64,000 nt of DNA from Amycolatopsis jiangsuensis (GTDB taxonomy: Bacteria; Actinomycetota; Actinomycetes; Mycobacteriales; Pseudonocardiaceae): the NCBI RefSeq assembly GCF_014204865.1, contig NZ_JACHMG010000001.1, positions 2,542,001 to 2,606,000 of the forward strand. Reading direction: 5' to 3'. This document shows, in pieces, positions 50,001 to 61,631 of the stretch. The notes below the pieces were generated by a model, which saw only the letters and a program-made list of their open reading frames with translations, had not been told where the DNA came from and searched no databases. The position numbers were made by a program, and so were the translations under genes. Each line of letters opens with the position of its first letter. The stretch's first letter is position 1.

Positions 50001-50912
50001 GTGACCACACAGACTCCGCTGTCCCTCACTGACGAGGTCGCCTCGGCGTTGCGCGACGGTCACCCCGTCGTCGCGCTCGAGAGCACCATCCTTTCCCACG
50101 GCCTGCCCCATGGGCGGAACCTCGACGTCGCCCTGCGGCTGGAGCAGGTGGTGCGCGACGGCGGCGCGGTGCCGGCCACTATCGCGGTGCTCGACGGACG
50201 GCTGGTGATCGGCCTGTCCCGCGCCGAACTGGAGCGCGTGTGCGCACCCGATGCGGGGCTGGAGAAGCTGTCGTTGCGCGATCTCGGCCCCGCGGCCGGT
50301 CTGCGCCGCTCCGGCGCGACCACGGTGGCCGCCACGTCCGCGCTCGCCGCGGCGGCCGGGATCGGCGTGTTCGCCACCGGCGGGCTCGGCGGGGTGCATC
50401 TCGGCGCCGCGCAGAGCTGGGACGTGTCGGCCGATCTCGGGGTGCTCGCGAAGGTACCGACCGTGGTCGTGTGTTCCGGGGTCAAGTCCGTGCTCGACAT
50501 CGCGGCCACCCTGCAGGTGCTGGAAACGCGTTCGGTGCCGGTGCTCGGCTACCGCACCGACGACTTCCCGGCGTTCTACCGGCGTTCGTCGGGGCATCCG
50601 GTCGGCTGGCGCGTGGAGGACCCGGAGCAGGCCGCCGCGGTGATCTCCGCACACCGCGGCTTCGCCGATTCGGGAGTACTGCTCACCAACCCGATCCCGC
50701 CGGAGTCCGAAATGGACAGTGCGCTGCACGATCGGCTGCTTCGCGAGGGGCTGGCCAAGCTCGACCGCGACGGGGTGCACGGCGCGGAGGTGACGCCGGT
50801 GCTGCTGGAGCACTTCCACACCGGAAGCGGCGGCGTGAGCATCGACGCGAACGAGGCGCTGGTGCTGTCCAACTCCGCGCTCGCCGCCGAAGTGGCGGTG
50901 GCGCTGTCATGA
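50001..50912 (+). CDS. psuG: pseudouridine-5'-phosphate glycosidase
   Basis: 303 aa. It reversibly splits pseudouridine 5'-phosphate to uracil and ribose 5-phosphate, a step in RNA-nucleoside salvage. Diagnostic segments: VVALESTILSHGLP (Glu about 27), VPATIAVLDGRLVIGLS, ATGGLGGVHLGA and CSGVKSVLDI (catalytic Lys). GTG start; its TGA overlaps the kinase ATG (ATGA). Near-standard length. Confidence 0.95.
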   Translation: MTTQTPLSLTDEVASALRDGHPVVALESTILSHGLPHGRNLDVALRLEQVVRDGGAVPATIAVLDGRLVIGLSRAELERVCAPDAGLEKLSLRDLGPAAGLRRSGATTVAATSALAAAAGIGVFATGGLGGVHLGAAQSWDVSADLGVLAKVPTVVVCSGVKSVLDIAATLQVLETRSVPVLGYRTDDFPAFYRRSSGHPVGWRVEDPEQAAAVISAHRGFADSGVLLTNPIPPESEMDSALHDRLLREGLAKLDRDGVHGAEVTPVLLEHFHTGSGGVSIDANEALVLSNSALAAEVAVALS

Positions 50913-51778
50913 CCGGCATCGTGGTGGTCGGCGACGCCGGCCTTGACGTGGTGGCCCGGCACGACCAGCCGCTTCCCTACGGCGGGGACGCCCGGGCGCA
51001 GGTGCGCTTCACCGGCGGTGGTTCGGGTGCCAACACCGCACTGTGGCTGCGATCTCTGGGCGCGGACACCACGCTCGTGGCCCGCGTCGGCGACGACTCC
51101 GGTGGCCGGCTGATCCGCGCCGAGCTGGAAGAGGCGGGCGTGCGCTGCGCGTTCGCGGTCGACGAGGAGGCGGCCACCTGCTGTGTCGTCGTGCTCGTGG
51201 ACGGTGCGGGCCAGCGCAGCATGCTCGCCGACCGCGGCGCGAACAAGCGGTTCTCCCCCGCCGACGTCACGTCCGAGGCGCTGGCCGGGGCGAGTCACCT
51301 GCACCTGTCCGGATACGTGCTGCTCGACCCGTCGTCGCGCGCGGCCGGGCTGGCTTCGCTCGCCGCGGCGAAGGAGGCCGGGCTGACCACCTCGGTCGAT
51401 CCGCAGGCCGCAGCGCACATCCACGATCCGGCGGCGTTCCTGGCCGACGTCCACGGGACCGACCTGCTGATGCCGAACACCGAGGAACTGGTGGCGCTCA
51501 CCGGGTCGGCCGATCCGCGGTCCGCGGCGGAGCTGCTCGGCACGGCGGGCGCCGTCGTGGTCACCGCCGGGCTGGACGGCGCCAGCTGGGTCGACGCCGA
51601 CGGCGTCACCGCGGTCCCCGCGATCGAAGCCGACTGCGTGGACTCGACCGGCGCGGGCGACGCCTTCGACGCCGGGGTGCTCACCACCTGGCTGGCCGGG
51701 AAGTCCACAGTGGACGTCCTGCGCGCGGGCACCCGGCTGGGTGCGCTGGCGGTGAGCCGGATGGGGCCGCAACCCTGA
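50909..51778 (+). CDS. psuK: PfkB-family kinase, probable pseudouridine kinase
   Basis: 289 aa. Ribokinase fold: VVVGDAGLDVV and GGGSGANTALWL (substrate Gly-rich motif) and DSTGAGDAFDAG (ATP/anion hole with catalytic Asp). Coupling to psuG (ATGA) argues that it phosphorylates pseudouridine to the psuG substrate. Alone, the sequence would only say sugar or nucleoside kinase. TCCACAGTGGA lies in its 3' part. Confidence 0.85.
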   Translation: MTGIVVVGDAGLDVVARHDQPLPYGGDARAQVRFTGGGSGANTALWLRSLGADTTLVARVGDDSGGRLIRAELEEAGVRCAFAVDEEAATCCVVVLVDGAGQRSMLADRGANKRFSPADVTSEALAGASHLHLSGYVLLDPSSRAAGLASLAAAKEAGLTTSVDPQAAAHIHDPAAFLADVHGTDLLMPNTEELVALTGSADPRSAAELLGTAGAVVVTAGLDGASWVDADGVTAVPAIEADCVDSTGAGDAFDAGVLTTWLAGKSTVDVLRAGTRLGALAVSRMGPQP

Positions 51779-51803
51779 CCCTCGCGGCCGGTCCGGCCCG
51801 GCG

Positions 51804-52160
51804 TCAGCCGTCGATCACGCGGTGGTCGCGTTGCTCGATCTGCCCGGCTTCCCGTGCGTAGCGGTTCACGTTCTCCGACTTGCGCGGCGGGCGGTCGTTC
51901 GCGACCAGCACCGCGACCCACGGCAGCGGGATGGAGATGACGAGGAACGTGAGCGCCAGCCACCACGTGTGGTAGGTCAGGCCGGCCAGGATGAGGCACG
52001 GGATGCGGCAGACCATCATCGTGACGTACTTGCGTTTCCGGGTCGCCAGCTGTTCCTCGTATGAGGGTTCGGCCTCGGTGATCAGGACCGCCGGGCGGGG
52101 CTCCGGTCCTTCGGCGGGCGCGTTCACGGCACCACCTCCGGTTCCCATGCTCCCACTCAT
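51804..52160 (-). CDS. DUF3099 family membrane protein
   Basis: 118 aa. Core LITEAEPSYEEQLATRKRKY followed by two helices (residues ~47-66 and ~68-88) and a charged C-terminal tail. Found in actinobacteria, function unknown. ATG at 52160 overlaps the amidohydrolase stop (ATGA), supporting that start and co-transcription. Confidence 0.85.
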   Translation of the reverse strand: MSGSMGTGGGAVNAPAEGPEPRPAVLITEAEPSYEEQLATRKRKYVTMMVCRIPCLILAGLTYHTWWLALTFLVISIPLPWVAVLVANDRPPRKSENVNRYAREAGQIEQRDHRVIDG

Positions 52161-53449
52161 GCCGGCCTCCCGGTAGCCGGGTGGGGGAACCGGGACAGCG
52201 CGGCGACCACCAGCGTTTCGACGCCGGTGCGCAGCGTCGGGTGCAGGATCGGCGCGAAGCGTGGCGAGTGGTTCGAGGGCACGTCCTTCTCGAACCGGCC
52301 TTCGGTCATCGCGGTGATCACCTGCTGCGGATCGAACCCGCCGACCAGCCAGAACACCGAGGGCACCCCGGCTGCGCGGCCGAACTCGCCGAAGTCCTCA
52401 CTCCCGGTGACCTGCGGTGCGGGCAGCGTGGCGTCGGCGCCGAAGTGCGCGCGGAAGGCCTCGGTCAGCTCGTCGGAAGCCGCTTCGTCGTTCGCGGTGA
52501 CCGGGTAGGCGTTGAGCACCTCGATCGTGGGCGGCTTCGGCGCGTCCGCGGCGACGGCCTCGGCGTTCACGATCCGTTCGATGGCCGCGTGCAGCCGCTG
52601 CAGCACACCGTCGTCGAACGCGCGGGTGTTGACCTCCAGCACGGCGTCGTCCGCGATGACGTTGGCCGCGGTGCCCACGTGCAGGGACCCCACGGTGACC
52701 ACGGCGGGCTCGGTCGCGGCGGTTTCGCGCGACACGACCGTCTGCAGCTTGAGCACCACGGAGGCGGCGAGCACCACCGGATCGACAGTGGTTTCCGGGC
52801 GTGAGCCGTGCCCGCCCCGTCCGTGCAGGGTGATCCGCAGGGATTCCGCGGCGGCCATGATCACGCCCGGCCGGGTGAGCACCCATCCGGCCGGCCCCGG
52901 TGCGATGTGCTGGCCGAACACGAAGTCGGGACGGCCGGCGAGGTCGAACAGCCCGTCACGGACCATGGCCGCGGCGCCGCCCGACCCCTCCTCGGCGGGC
53001 TGGAACACGGCGAGCAAGGTGCCGGACCACGCCTCACGGCCGGCCGCCAGGAGGTGCGCGGCGCCGGAGAGCCACGTGGCATGCATGTCGTGGCCGCACG
53101 CGTGCATCAGCGGCACGTCGTTCCCGTCGTCGTCCACGCCACGCGCGGTGCTCGCGTACGCAAGCCCAGTCTGTTCTTCGACCGGTAGCGCGTCGATGTC
53201 GGCACGCAGCAGCACGGTCGGTCCTTCGCCGTTGCGCAGCACGCCGACCACCCCGGTACGGCCGATCCCGGTGTGCACTTCGAAACCGTCTTCGGTCAGC
53301 CGACGGGCAAGCTCTGCCGCTGTACGCGTTTCCGTGAACGCGAGCTCGGGATGCTGGTGCAAATCGACGTACAGCGCTTCCAACCCGGGTAGTGCCGCCT
53401 CGAGGGATGAGAGGACACGGCCGGTGGTTTCGGTGGTCACGGGAGTCAT
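52157..53449 (-). CDS. M20-family amidohydrolase
   Basis: 430 aa. Metal ligands: HACGHDMH, FQPAEEG (catalytic Glu pair), FGQHIAPG and the C-terminal NHSPRF; dimerisation domain with GRGGHGSRPE. Such enzymes deacylate N-acyl amino acids or hydrolyse amides in the cytosol. ATG at 53449 is the preferred start; an upstream GTG at 53482 would overlap the divergent methyltransferase gene. The gap between the two divergent starts is only 19 bp. Confidence 0.9.
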   Translation of the reverse strand: MTPVTTETTGRVLSSLEAALPGLEALYVDLHQHPELAFTETRTAAELARRLTEDGFEVHTGIGRTGVVGVLRNGEGPTVLLRADIDALPVEEQTGLAYASTARGVDDDGNDVPLMHACGHDMHATWLSGAAHLLAAGREAWSGTLLAVFQPAEEGSGGAAAMVRDGLFDLAGRPDFVFGQHIAPGPAGWVLTRPGVIMAAAESLRITLHGRGGHGSRPETTVDPVVLAASVVLKLQTVVSRETAATEPAVVTVGSLHVGTAANVIADDAVLEVNTRAFDDGVLQRLHAAIERIVNAEAVAADAPKPPTIEVLNAYPVTANDEAASDELTEAFRAHFGADATLPAPQVTGSEDFGEFGRAAGVPSVFWLVGGFDPQQVITAMTEGRFEKDVPSNHSPRFAPILHPTLRTGVETLVVAALSRFPHPATGRPA

Positions 53450-53468
53450 CGTGGCAGGCTTACCCACC

Positions 53469-54971
53469 GTGCGCACGAACACACCTCTGCCCGACCTGTC
53501 CGACGACGTCTGCGCGCGGCTGCGCGAAGCATTCCGACGTGCCAGCTACGACGCCGACGGTGTCGTAGCTGCCCTCGGCGGCGCCGCGCACGCGGCGCTC
53601 GGCCGCGGCGAACCCGAGCCCGCCCGTCGCGCCAGCCTCGACGCCGGCGAACTCGGCTCTCTCATCCGGCTGTTCCTCCTCGGGCTTACCGAACCGGAGA
53701 AGGCCGTTTCGGCCGCCTTCGCGCCACTCAGCGTGGCCGACGCCGTCGCAGCGGGCATCTTGCGCGCCGAAGGCGAGGGATTCGCGGCAGCCTTGGACAT
53801 CCGTCCCCACGGTGACGAAGAAGACTCCTGGTGGGTCGTCTCGGACCTCGACGCCGACATGCTCGGCCACACCGTGCCCGAGGACCACGTGCTCGGCGTC
53901 GGGCACGCCTCACTCAGCCTGATCCGCGCGACGAGCCGTAGGCCGGTCGGCAGCCTGCTGGACCTGGGCACCGGCAACGGCGTACAGGCACTTCACGCCA
54001 CGCGGCACGCCCGGCGGGTGACCGCCACCGACGTGTCCGCCCGCGCCCTCGCGCTGGCCGCGGGCACGTTCCGGCTCAACGAGCTGGACGTGGAGCTGCT
54101 GCGCGGCGAGTGGTTCGCACCGGTCGCCCGCCGCAGGTTCGACCAGGTGGTGTGCAACCCGCCGTTCGTGGTCGGGCCGCCGCGGGTCGACTACACCTAC
54201 CGCGACTCCGGCCTCGCCGGCGACGACGCGAGCGCGCTCGTCGTGCGGCAGCTGCCCGGTTTCCTCGAGGACGGCGGAGTGGGCCAGCTGCTCGCGTCAT
54301 GGCTGCACCGCCGTGGCGAAGACTGGGCCGACCGTGTGACGCGCTGGCTGCCGGCGGGAACCGACGCCTGGTTCGTCCAGCGCGATGTCGCCGATCCGGG
54401 TCTGTACGTCGGCACCTGGCTGCGCGACGAGGGCATCGACCCGCGCTCACCGGAAGGCCGGGCGAAGGCGTCCGCGTGGCTCGACTGGTTCACCGAGAAC
54501 GACGTACAGGGCATCGGCTTCGGCTTCGTCACGCTCCGCCGTACGGACAGCCGGACACCGACCGTCGTCTGCGAAGACCTTCGTCAGGCCTACGACGACC
54601 CGCTCGGCCCGGAAGCCGCGAACTGGCTCGACCGCGTCGAATGGCTGCGCACCCACGGCGATGACCTGCTGGACAGCACGTTCCGGGTGCCGGACACCGT
54701 GCTGCTGGAACGCGTCGACGCACCGGGCGACGAAGGCTGGGAGACGACCGTGCAGCGGCTGCACCGCACGGACGGGCCCGGATGGCAGCACGAGGTCGAC
54801 GAGCTCACCACCCGCCTGCTCGCCGGCTGCCGCGGCGCACTGCCCCTCACCGACCTGCTCGAACTGCTGGCCGCCGCGCAGGGATTGGCGGTGGACGAGC
54901 TGGCCACCGCCGCGCTGCCGGTGGTCCGCGAACTCGTCCGGCACGGGATGCTCGTGCCGTCGGCGCGATGA
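53469..54971 (+). CDS. class I SAM methyltransferase with N-terminal DUF7059-like domain
   Basis: 500 aa. Residues 1-150 form a helical N-terminal domain ([28 protein letters not shown]). Then [15 protein letters not shown] (SAM site, Asp about 165) and CNPPFVVG (about 229-236), the NPP[FY] motif of N6-adenine or glutamine-N5 methyltransferases. A C-terminal domain of ~200 aa ends in a helix-turn region. The substrate, RNA, DNA or protein, is undecided. It overlaps dtd by ATGA. Confidence 0.85.
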   Translation: MRTNTPLPDLSDDVCARLREAFRRASYDADGVVAALGGAAHAALGRGEPEPARRASLDAGELGSLIRLFLLGLTEPEKAVSAAFAPLSVADAVAAGILRAEGEGFAAALDIRPHGDEEDSWWVVSDLDADMLGHTVPEDHVLGVGHASLSLIRATSRRPVGSLLDLGTGNGVQALHATRHARRVTATDVSARALALAAGTFRLNELDVELLRGEWFAPVARRRFDQVVCNPPFVVGPPRVDYTYRDSGLAGDDASALVVRQLPGFLEDGGVGQLLASWLHRRGEDWADRVTRWLPAGTDAWFVQRDVADPGLYVGTWLRDEGIDPRSPEGRAKASAWLDWFTENDVQGIGFGFVTLRRTDSRTPTVVCEDLRQAYDDPLGPEAANWLDRVEWLRTHGDDLLDSTFRVPDTVLLERVDAPGDEGWETTVQRLHRTDGPGWQHEVDELTTRLLAGCRGALPLTDLLELLAAAQGLAVDELATAALPVVRELVRHGMLVPSAR

Positions 54972-55393
54972 GGGCGGTGGTGGCGCGGGTCACCCGCGCG
55001 AAAGTGACCGTTGCAGACGAGGTGGTCGGCGCGATCGATGAACCGGGATTACTGGTGCTGCTGGGCATCCACACCGGCGACGATCCCGCGAAAGCGGTCA
55101 CCATGGCACGGAAGCTGCACGAATTGCGATTGCTCCGGGACGAGGAGTCCTGCGCCACCGCCGGCGCGCCACTGCTCGTGGTGTCGCAATTCACGCTCTA
55201 CGGCGACACCCGCAAGGGCCGCCGCCCGTCGTGGACCGCGGCCGCCCGGCCGGAAGCGGCGGAACCCCTTGTCGAAGCGGTGGTCGGCGAGCTGCGCGAG
55301 CGCGGTGCGACGGTGGCCACCGGACGATTCGGCGCGATGATGGCCGTGGAAAGCGTCAACGACGGACCGTTCACCGTCCTGATTGAGGTCTAG
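54968..55393 (+). CDS. dtd: D-aminoacyl-tRNA deacylase
   Basis: 141 aa. It hydrolyses D-aminoacyl-tRNA (and Gly-tRNA-Ala), protecting translation. Motifs: [32 protein letters not shown] (Ser-Gln site) and NDGPFTV (GP cis motif). Usual length. Coupled to the methyltransferase gene upstream; followed by the sigB promoter region. Confidence 0.95.
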   Translation: MRAVVARVTRAKVTVADEVVGAIDEPGLLVLLGIHTGDDPAKAVTMARKLHELRLLRDEESCATAGAPLLVVSQFTLYGDTRKGRRPSWTAAARPEAAEPLVEAVVGELRERGATVATGRFGAMMAVESVNDGPFTVLIEV

Positions 55394-55525
55394 ACCACGT
55401 TTCGGATCCGCCACCGCGGGGAATTACCTCGCACATTTCCCCGCCCGGACGAGGTTTCTCAGCAAAACCTCAGTTTTGGTGGAGCAACCGCGCGCCCTCC
55501 CGATCCGTCTTCCCTGTGACGAACC

Positions 55526-55554
55526 GGGAACGTTTTCCCGACCCGGAGCGTTGA
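55526..55554 (+). promoter_or_regulatory. ECF sigma (SigH/SigE/SigR-type) promoter of sigB
   Basis: GGGAAC (55526-55531), then 18 bp to CGTTGA with GTT at 55550-55552. This fits the GGAAY-N18-GTT pattern of oxidative-stress ECF sigma factors. Predicted 5' UTR is about 100 nt. M. tuberculosis sigB is known to be driven by ECF sigma factors, which agrees. Confidence 0.7.
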
Positions 55555-55661
55555 CATCGGTGTCCAGCCAAGCCGGCTGGGCCCGCGGACGGGATTCCAC
55601 AGGCCTCTTCCGTGGGCAGCACACCGGCGAGACACGTTCAGCCCGTGACCGGGGAGGCAGA

Positions 55662-56693
55662 ATGTCAGTCCAGACTCTCGAACGCGAAGCGCGCGGGATT
55701 CGCGAGCGCGGGATTCCAGCACCGCAGACCGAGGAGCCGATGAGCGCGGGGGTGCTCACCGACGCCGACCTCGATGCCCAGAGCCCGGCCGCCGACCTGG
55801 TGCGCGTGTACCTCAACGGCATCGGCAAGACCGCCCTGCTCACCGCCTCCGACGAGGTCGAACTCGCGAAGCGGATCGAGGCGGGCGTGTTCGCCCAGCA
55901 CATGCTGGACACGGCCGAGGACCTCACCGGCCAGCGCCGCCGGGAGCTGTCCGCGCTCGTGCGCGACGGCCACCGCGCCAAGAACCACCTGCTCGAGGCC
56001 AACCTGCGGCTCGTGGTGTCGCTGGCCAAGCGCTACACCGGCCGGGGGATGCCGCTGCTGGACCTGATTCAGGAGGGCAACCTGGGCCTGATCCGCGCGG
56101 TGGAGAAGTTCGACTACTCCAAGGGGTTCAAGTTCTCCACCTACGCCACCTGGTGGATCCGTCAGGCCATCACCCGCGGCATGGCCGACCAGGGCCGCAC
56201 CATCCGGCTGCCGGTGCACCTCGTCGAGCAGGTGAACAAGCTCGCCCGCATCCGGCGTGACCTGCACCAGCAGCTCGGCCGCGACGCCACCCACGAGGAG
56301 CTCGCCGCGGAATCCGGCATCCCGGAGCACAAGATCTCCACCCTGCTCGACCAGTCCCGCGACCCGGTCAGCCTCGACATGCCGGTCGGCACCGAGGAAG
56401 ACGCCCCGCTCGGCGACTTCATCGAGGACTCCGAAGCGACCGACGCGGAAAACGCGGTGATCTCCGGGCTCCTGCAGGACGACCTGCGCCGCGTCCTCGG
56501 CACCCTCGACGACCGGGAACAGCACGTCATCCGGCTGCGCTACGGCCTCGACGACGGCCAGCCCCGCACCCTCGACCAGATCGGCAAGCACTTCGGTCTC
56601 TCCCGGGAACGAGTCCGCCAGATCGAGCGCGAGGTCATGGCCAAACTGCGCCAAGGCGAACGAGCCGACCGGCTGCGCGCCTACGCGAGTTGA
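55662..56693 (+). CDS. sigB: principal-like (group 2) RNA polymerase sigma factor SigB
   Basis: 343 aa with no AKK-rich tail. Region 1.2 begins ~43 ([17 protein letters not shown]); region 2 spans ~105-178 with [20 protein letters not shown] and [13 protein letters not shown] nearly identical to the principal factor; region 3 ~183-245; region 4.2 [18 protein letters not shown]. It probably serves general-stress or stationary-phase genes with a promoter code overlapping that of SigA. ATG at 55662 has GGGAGG upstream. A large hairpin follows. Confidence 0.92.
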   Translation: MSVQTLEREARGIRERGIPAPQTEEPMSAGVLTDADLDAQSPAADLVRVYLNGIGKTALLTASDEVELAKRIEAGVFAQHMLDTAEDLTGQRRRELSALVRDGHRAKNHLLEANLRLVVSLAKRYTGRGMPLLDLIQEGNLGLIRAVEKFDYSKGFKFSTYATWWIRQAITRGMADQGRTIRLPVHLVEQVNKLARIRRDLHQQLGRDATHEELAAESGIPEHKISTLLDQSRDPVSLDMPVGTEEDAPLGDFIEDSEATDAENAVISGLLQDDLRRVLGTLDDREQHVIRLRYGLDDGQPRTLDQIGKHFGLSRERVRQIEREVMAKLRQGERADRLRAYAS

Positions 56694-56750
56694 TGCGGAG
56701 GGCGTGGGCGAGGCGTGCTCGCGCAGCGCGCTCGCCCGTGCCCCCGCATC
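56692..56750 (+). terminator. large hairpin after sigB
   Basis: GATGCGG-N-GGGC-NN-GGGCGAG pairs with CTCGCCC-NN-GCCC-N-CCGCATC, beginning within the sigB stop codon. Imperfect but long. Confidence 0.7.
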
Positions 56751-57149
56751 ACGCGTTCTTGTGGGGGTCGAACTTCCACACCTCCGTCAGGCGGGCAAGC
56801 CTCTTGGACCACGGCGGTGGTCGCCTGTCGTAGTCACCGCCGGTGGTCACGTCTCATCGCGAGGCCGCCCCGGTGGCCGTCACGCGCGTTGCCGCATGAC
56901 CCACTGTAGTTGAGCGATCGCATAACGTTGCGGTTTCGGTTGCCCGGGATGCTGGGACTTCCGGGTGAGGTTCCGGTTTGGCCGCCTCGGCGAGTGGGTA
57001 GCAAGCGGGGGCGACTTTCGCCCGGGCGGCACAGGGCGGGTCGGTGAGGCCACGCGGGTGGATGTGTGCGCAGCCACGCCGCTTTCCCCGGGAGGTCGGG
57101 TCCGTCGGGGTGGGCCCGGCCTCCCGACCCAAACCCCCGGCACTGCAGT

Positions 57150-57415
57150 CCCGCACCACAGCCGGGGCACCAGCACGCGGAGCACCACACTCGAAGCACC
57201 ACGGTCCGGCGCCGCAGTGCGGCATCTCCACAGTCAGCCCCGTGTGCCATCCCACAGTCAGCGCAGCGCGGCATCCCCTCCGCGCCACCGCTCCGCGCCA
57301 TCCCCCACAGTCGCCGCAGTGCGCCACTCCCCTTGCGCCATCCCCAGCGCGCCGCCCCCTTGCGCCACTCCCGTGCGCCATCCCACAGTCAGCCCCACGG
57401 CGGCGCGGACCCCGC
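57150..57415. repeat. degenerate tandem repeat in the sigB-fumarase gap
   Basis: Recurring blocks of TGCGCCATCCC, CCACAGTCAGC and GCGCCACTCC, spaced irregularly. No gene is supported from 56751 to 57467; a possible -10 (TACCGT, 57429-57434) precedes fumarase. Confidence 0.6.
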
Positions 57416-57467
57416 GCAGGTGCTGAGTACCGTGGGCGGATCCCGATCAGGGCAAAGGAGCCTGGCT

Positions 57468-59112
<1,645 letters not shown>

Positions 59113-59126
<14 letters not shown>

Positions 59127-59574
59127 CCCGGTCCCCCGGTCCGTCCGTTCCGGACGGACCGGGTGCGGCGGCCAGCAGCGCGGTGATCCGGTCCAGCGTG
59201 GCGAGGTCGTCCGCCGAGAGCGCACGCAGCTCCGGCGGCGGCTCGCCCAGGATGCGCTCCGCCCGTCCGGCGGCCTCTTCGCCTGCCGGGGTCGCGGTGA
59301 CGATCCGGAGCCTGCGGTCGTCCGGATGCGATTCCCGGACCACGAGCCCCCGCCGGACCAGCTCGTCGACCACCAGCGTGGTGTACGGGCGATCGGTGTT
59401 CAGGTGCTCGGTCAGCTCCCGCATCGTCAGCGGCCCCGCAGTCGCCTTGCGCAGCGCCTTCACCTTGATGAAGCTCATGCCCAGCGCCTCCGCGGCCTTG
59501 CGGCGGCGATCGTGGCGCTCCAGCACCATCACCCGCAGCCGCGCCCACACCCGCACGGCGGGATCGTCGCTCAT
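59113..59574 (-). CDS. MarR-family regulator of the adjacent MFS pump
   Basis: 153 aa. Winged [30 protein letters not shown]...[14 protein letters not shown], the MarR wing DxRxxxV/T in outline. ATG at 59574 overlaps the pump stop (ATGA). It probably represses the operon through the palindrome at 61023-61055. Overlaps the fumarase 3' end by 14 bp tail to tail. Confidence 0.88.
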
Positions 59575-61004
59575 CGGGCCGGCACCGGTTCCGGGTCGAG
59601 GTCCGCGGCCACCCGGCGCGCGCTCGCCCGCGCCCGGCGACTGGTCGTCGCCAGGCCCAGCCCCAGCACCAGCACTCCGCATCCGGCGATGATCCACCAG
59701 CCGGCGTGGCTGGCTTCGGCCAGCCCCTCGCCGAACGAACCACCGACCCCCGCCGTGACGACCGCGCCGATCACCGCGACCCCGAACGAAACCCCCACCT
59801 GCCGGCTCGTCGAGGCGATCGCGGCCGCCACCCCGGCCTGCGCCCGCGGCATCCCGGAGACCGCCGCGTTGGTGATCGGCGCGTTGACCATGCCGAAGCC
59901 CAGACCGAACACGACGTACGCGACGACCAGCCACCACAGCGGCGTGTGCACGCTGATCACGGAAAGCAGGACCGCGGACACGGTCACCGCGGTACCCGCC
60001 ACCGCCAGCGGCAGCCGAGCCCCGCGGGTGCCGACGATCCGCCCCGACAGCGGCCCCGCGATCGCGGTCACCACGGCCATCGGCAACGTGAGCAACCCGG
60101 CGTGCAGTGCGCTGTAGCCCCGGCTCTCCTGCAGGTAGAGCGTGTTGACGAAGAGGAAGCCGGCCAGCCCCGCGAAGGCGAAAATCGCGATCAACGTGGC
60201 GCCGGAAAACGGGAGGCTGCGGAAGAACTTCAGCTCCAGCAACGGTTCCGCGCGCCGCCGCTCGTAGGGCACCAGTATCGCCAGCGCGACCAGCGCCACG
60301 ACGAAGGAAGCCAGGATCTGCGGCGAACCGTAGCCCGCGTCGCGGCCCTCGATGATCCCGTAGGTGAGACCGGCGAGGAACACGATCACCAGCAGCTGGC
60401 CCACCGGATCGAGCCGGCGCGCCCGCGGTGCCCGCGATTCCGGCACGAACGCGGCGGTGAGCACCACCGCGGCCAGTACCACCGGCACGTTGATCCAGAA
60501 GATCGTCCGCCAGCCCGCCGAGGCGACCAGCGCCCCGCCGACCACCGGGCCGACCGCCATGCTCAGGCCGTTCACCCCGCCCCAGACCCCGATCGCGCGG
60601 GCCCGTTCCCGGGGTTCGGTGAACGTGTTGGTGATGATCGACATCGCGACCGGGTTGAGCATCGAACCGCCGATCGCCTGCACCGCGCGGAACACGATGA
60701 GCGAGCCGACGTTCGGCGCCAGCCCGCACAGCAGCGAGCCGAGGCCGAACAGGACGAGCCCGGTCTGGAAGGTGCGCCGCCTGCCGAGCCGGTCGGCAGT
60801 GGAACCCGCCAGCATCAGCAGGCTCGCGAGCACCAGCGTGTAGGCGTCGATCGTCCACTGCAGACTCGACACGGAGGCGCCGAGGTCGTGCTGGATCGCC
60901 GGCAGCGCCAGGTTCACGATGGTGTTGTCCAAGCCCACGATGAACAGGCTCAGGCAGCAGACGGCGAGCACGATCTGCCGCCGCCGGTGATTCAGCTCAG
61001 GCAT
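59571..61004 (-). CDS. MFS drug efflux transporter, DHA2 (EmrB/QacA) type
   Basis: 477 aa with 14 predicted helices. Motif A GSTADRLGRRRTF in the first loop and motif C-like stretches (NGLSMAVGPVVGGALV). It exports drugs or related compounds with protons. ATG at 61004 has GGAGGGG immediately upstream. First gene of a two-gene operon with a MarR regulator. Confidence 0.92.
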   Translation of the reverse strand: MPELNHRRRQIVLAVCCLSLFIVGLDNTIVNLALPAIQHDLGASVSSLQWTIDAYTLVLASLLMLAGSTADRLGRRRTFQTGLVLFGLGSLLCGLAPNVGSLIVFRAVQAIGGSMLNPVAMSIITNTFTEPRERARAIGVWGGVNGLSMAVGPVVGGALVASAGWRTIFWINVPVVLAAVVLTAAFVPESRAPRARRLDPVGQLLVIVFLAGLTYGIIEGRDAGYGSPQILASFVVALVALAILVPYERRRAEPLLELKFFRSLPFSGATLIAIFAFAGLAGFLFVNTLYLQESRGYSALHAGLLTLPMAVVTAIAGPLSGRIVGTRGARLPLAVAGTAVTVSAVLLSVISVHTPLWWLVVAYVVFGLGFGMVNAPITNAAVSGMPRAQAGVAAAIASTSRQVGVSFGVAVIGAVVTAGVGGSFGEGLAEASHAGWWIIAGCGVLVLGLGLATTSRRARASARRVAADLDPEPVPAR

Positions 61005-61022
61005 ACCCCTCCAGCCGCGGTC

Positions 61023-61055
61023 GTTGTAGCTCTATAACAGTTATGAAGCTACAAC
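61023..61055. promoter_or_regulatory. 33-bp imperfect palindrome, likely MarR operator
   Basis: GTTGTAGCT ... ATAAC-A-GTTAT ... AGCTACAAC: 28 of 33 positions are symmetric. It lies 19 bp upstream of the MFS start, covering its probable promoter. Confidence 0.75.
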
Positions 61056-61105
61056 CACCACGGCCGGTCGGGTCGGGGACGCGGCGCAGATCACTCCGGC
61101 CGGTT

Positions 61106-61537
61106 TCAACCGGGGAACAGCGCGCCGAGCCGGGCGAGGGTCTTTTCGATGCCCTCGGCGTTGCGCTTGGGGAAGCCGGCCAGCTCGATCGCGAACGGAA
61201 CGCGCGCGGTGGACCAGTCGAACGTCTCGGTCACCCGGGTGTGCCCCTCGCCCTCGGGCTCGAGCAGCCAGCGCCAGCGGTGTCCGGAGAAGTGCCGCCA
61301 CGCGATGAGCCGGTTCTCCTCGAACTCCACCACGGTGTTGCGGATGCGGTAGCTCGCGCCCATCTTCATGTCCATCCCGAAGGTCGAACCGAGCGAGAGC
61401 CGCGAGCTGCCCCGCGCGGCGCGGACGGTACCGGAGCCGTCGATGAGCGGGTGCTGCGCGGGGTCGGCGAGCAGCTCGAAGATCTGCTCCGGCGGCGCGG
61501 CGACGACCGCGGTGCGCGAAACCTGGCGAATTCCCAT
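61106..61537 (-). CDS. SRPBCC (START/polyketide cyclase-like) protein
   Basis: 143 aa of helix-grip fold: VSRTAVVAAPPEQIFELLAD at the N-terminus, WRWLLEPEGEGHTRVTETFD in the middle, and a long C-terminal helix (KRNAEGIEKTLARL). Binds a hydrophobic ligand; exact role unknown. ATG at 61537. It is 101 bp upstream of the MFS gene on the same strand, so a shared transcript is possible but the palindrome between argues for a separate promoter. Confidence 0.8.
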   Translation of the reverse strand: MGIRQVSRTAVVAAPPEQIFELLADPAQHPLIDGSGTVRAARGSSRLSLGSTFGMDMKMGASYRIRNTVVEFEENRLIAWRHFSGHRWRWLLEPEGEGHTRVTETFDWSTARVPFAIELAGFPKRNAEGIEKTLARLGALFPG

Positions 61538-61631
61538 GTCCCGAACCCTAGGTCCGGTGGAGCGGGCCCGCGCGGTGCGGCTGCCGGGTGGCCGGAGAGG
61601 AGGTCACCCGGCAGCCGCCGCGGCGAAGCCG

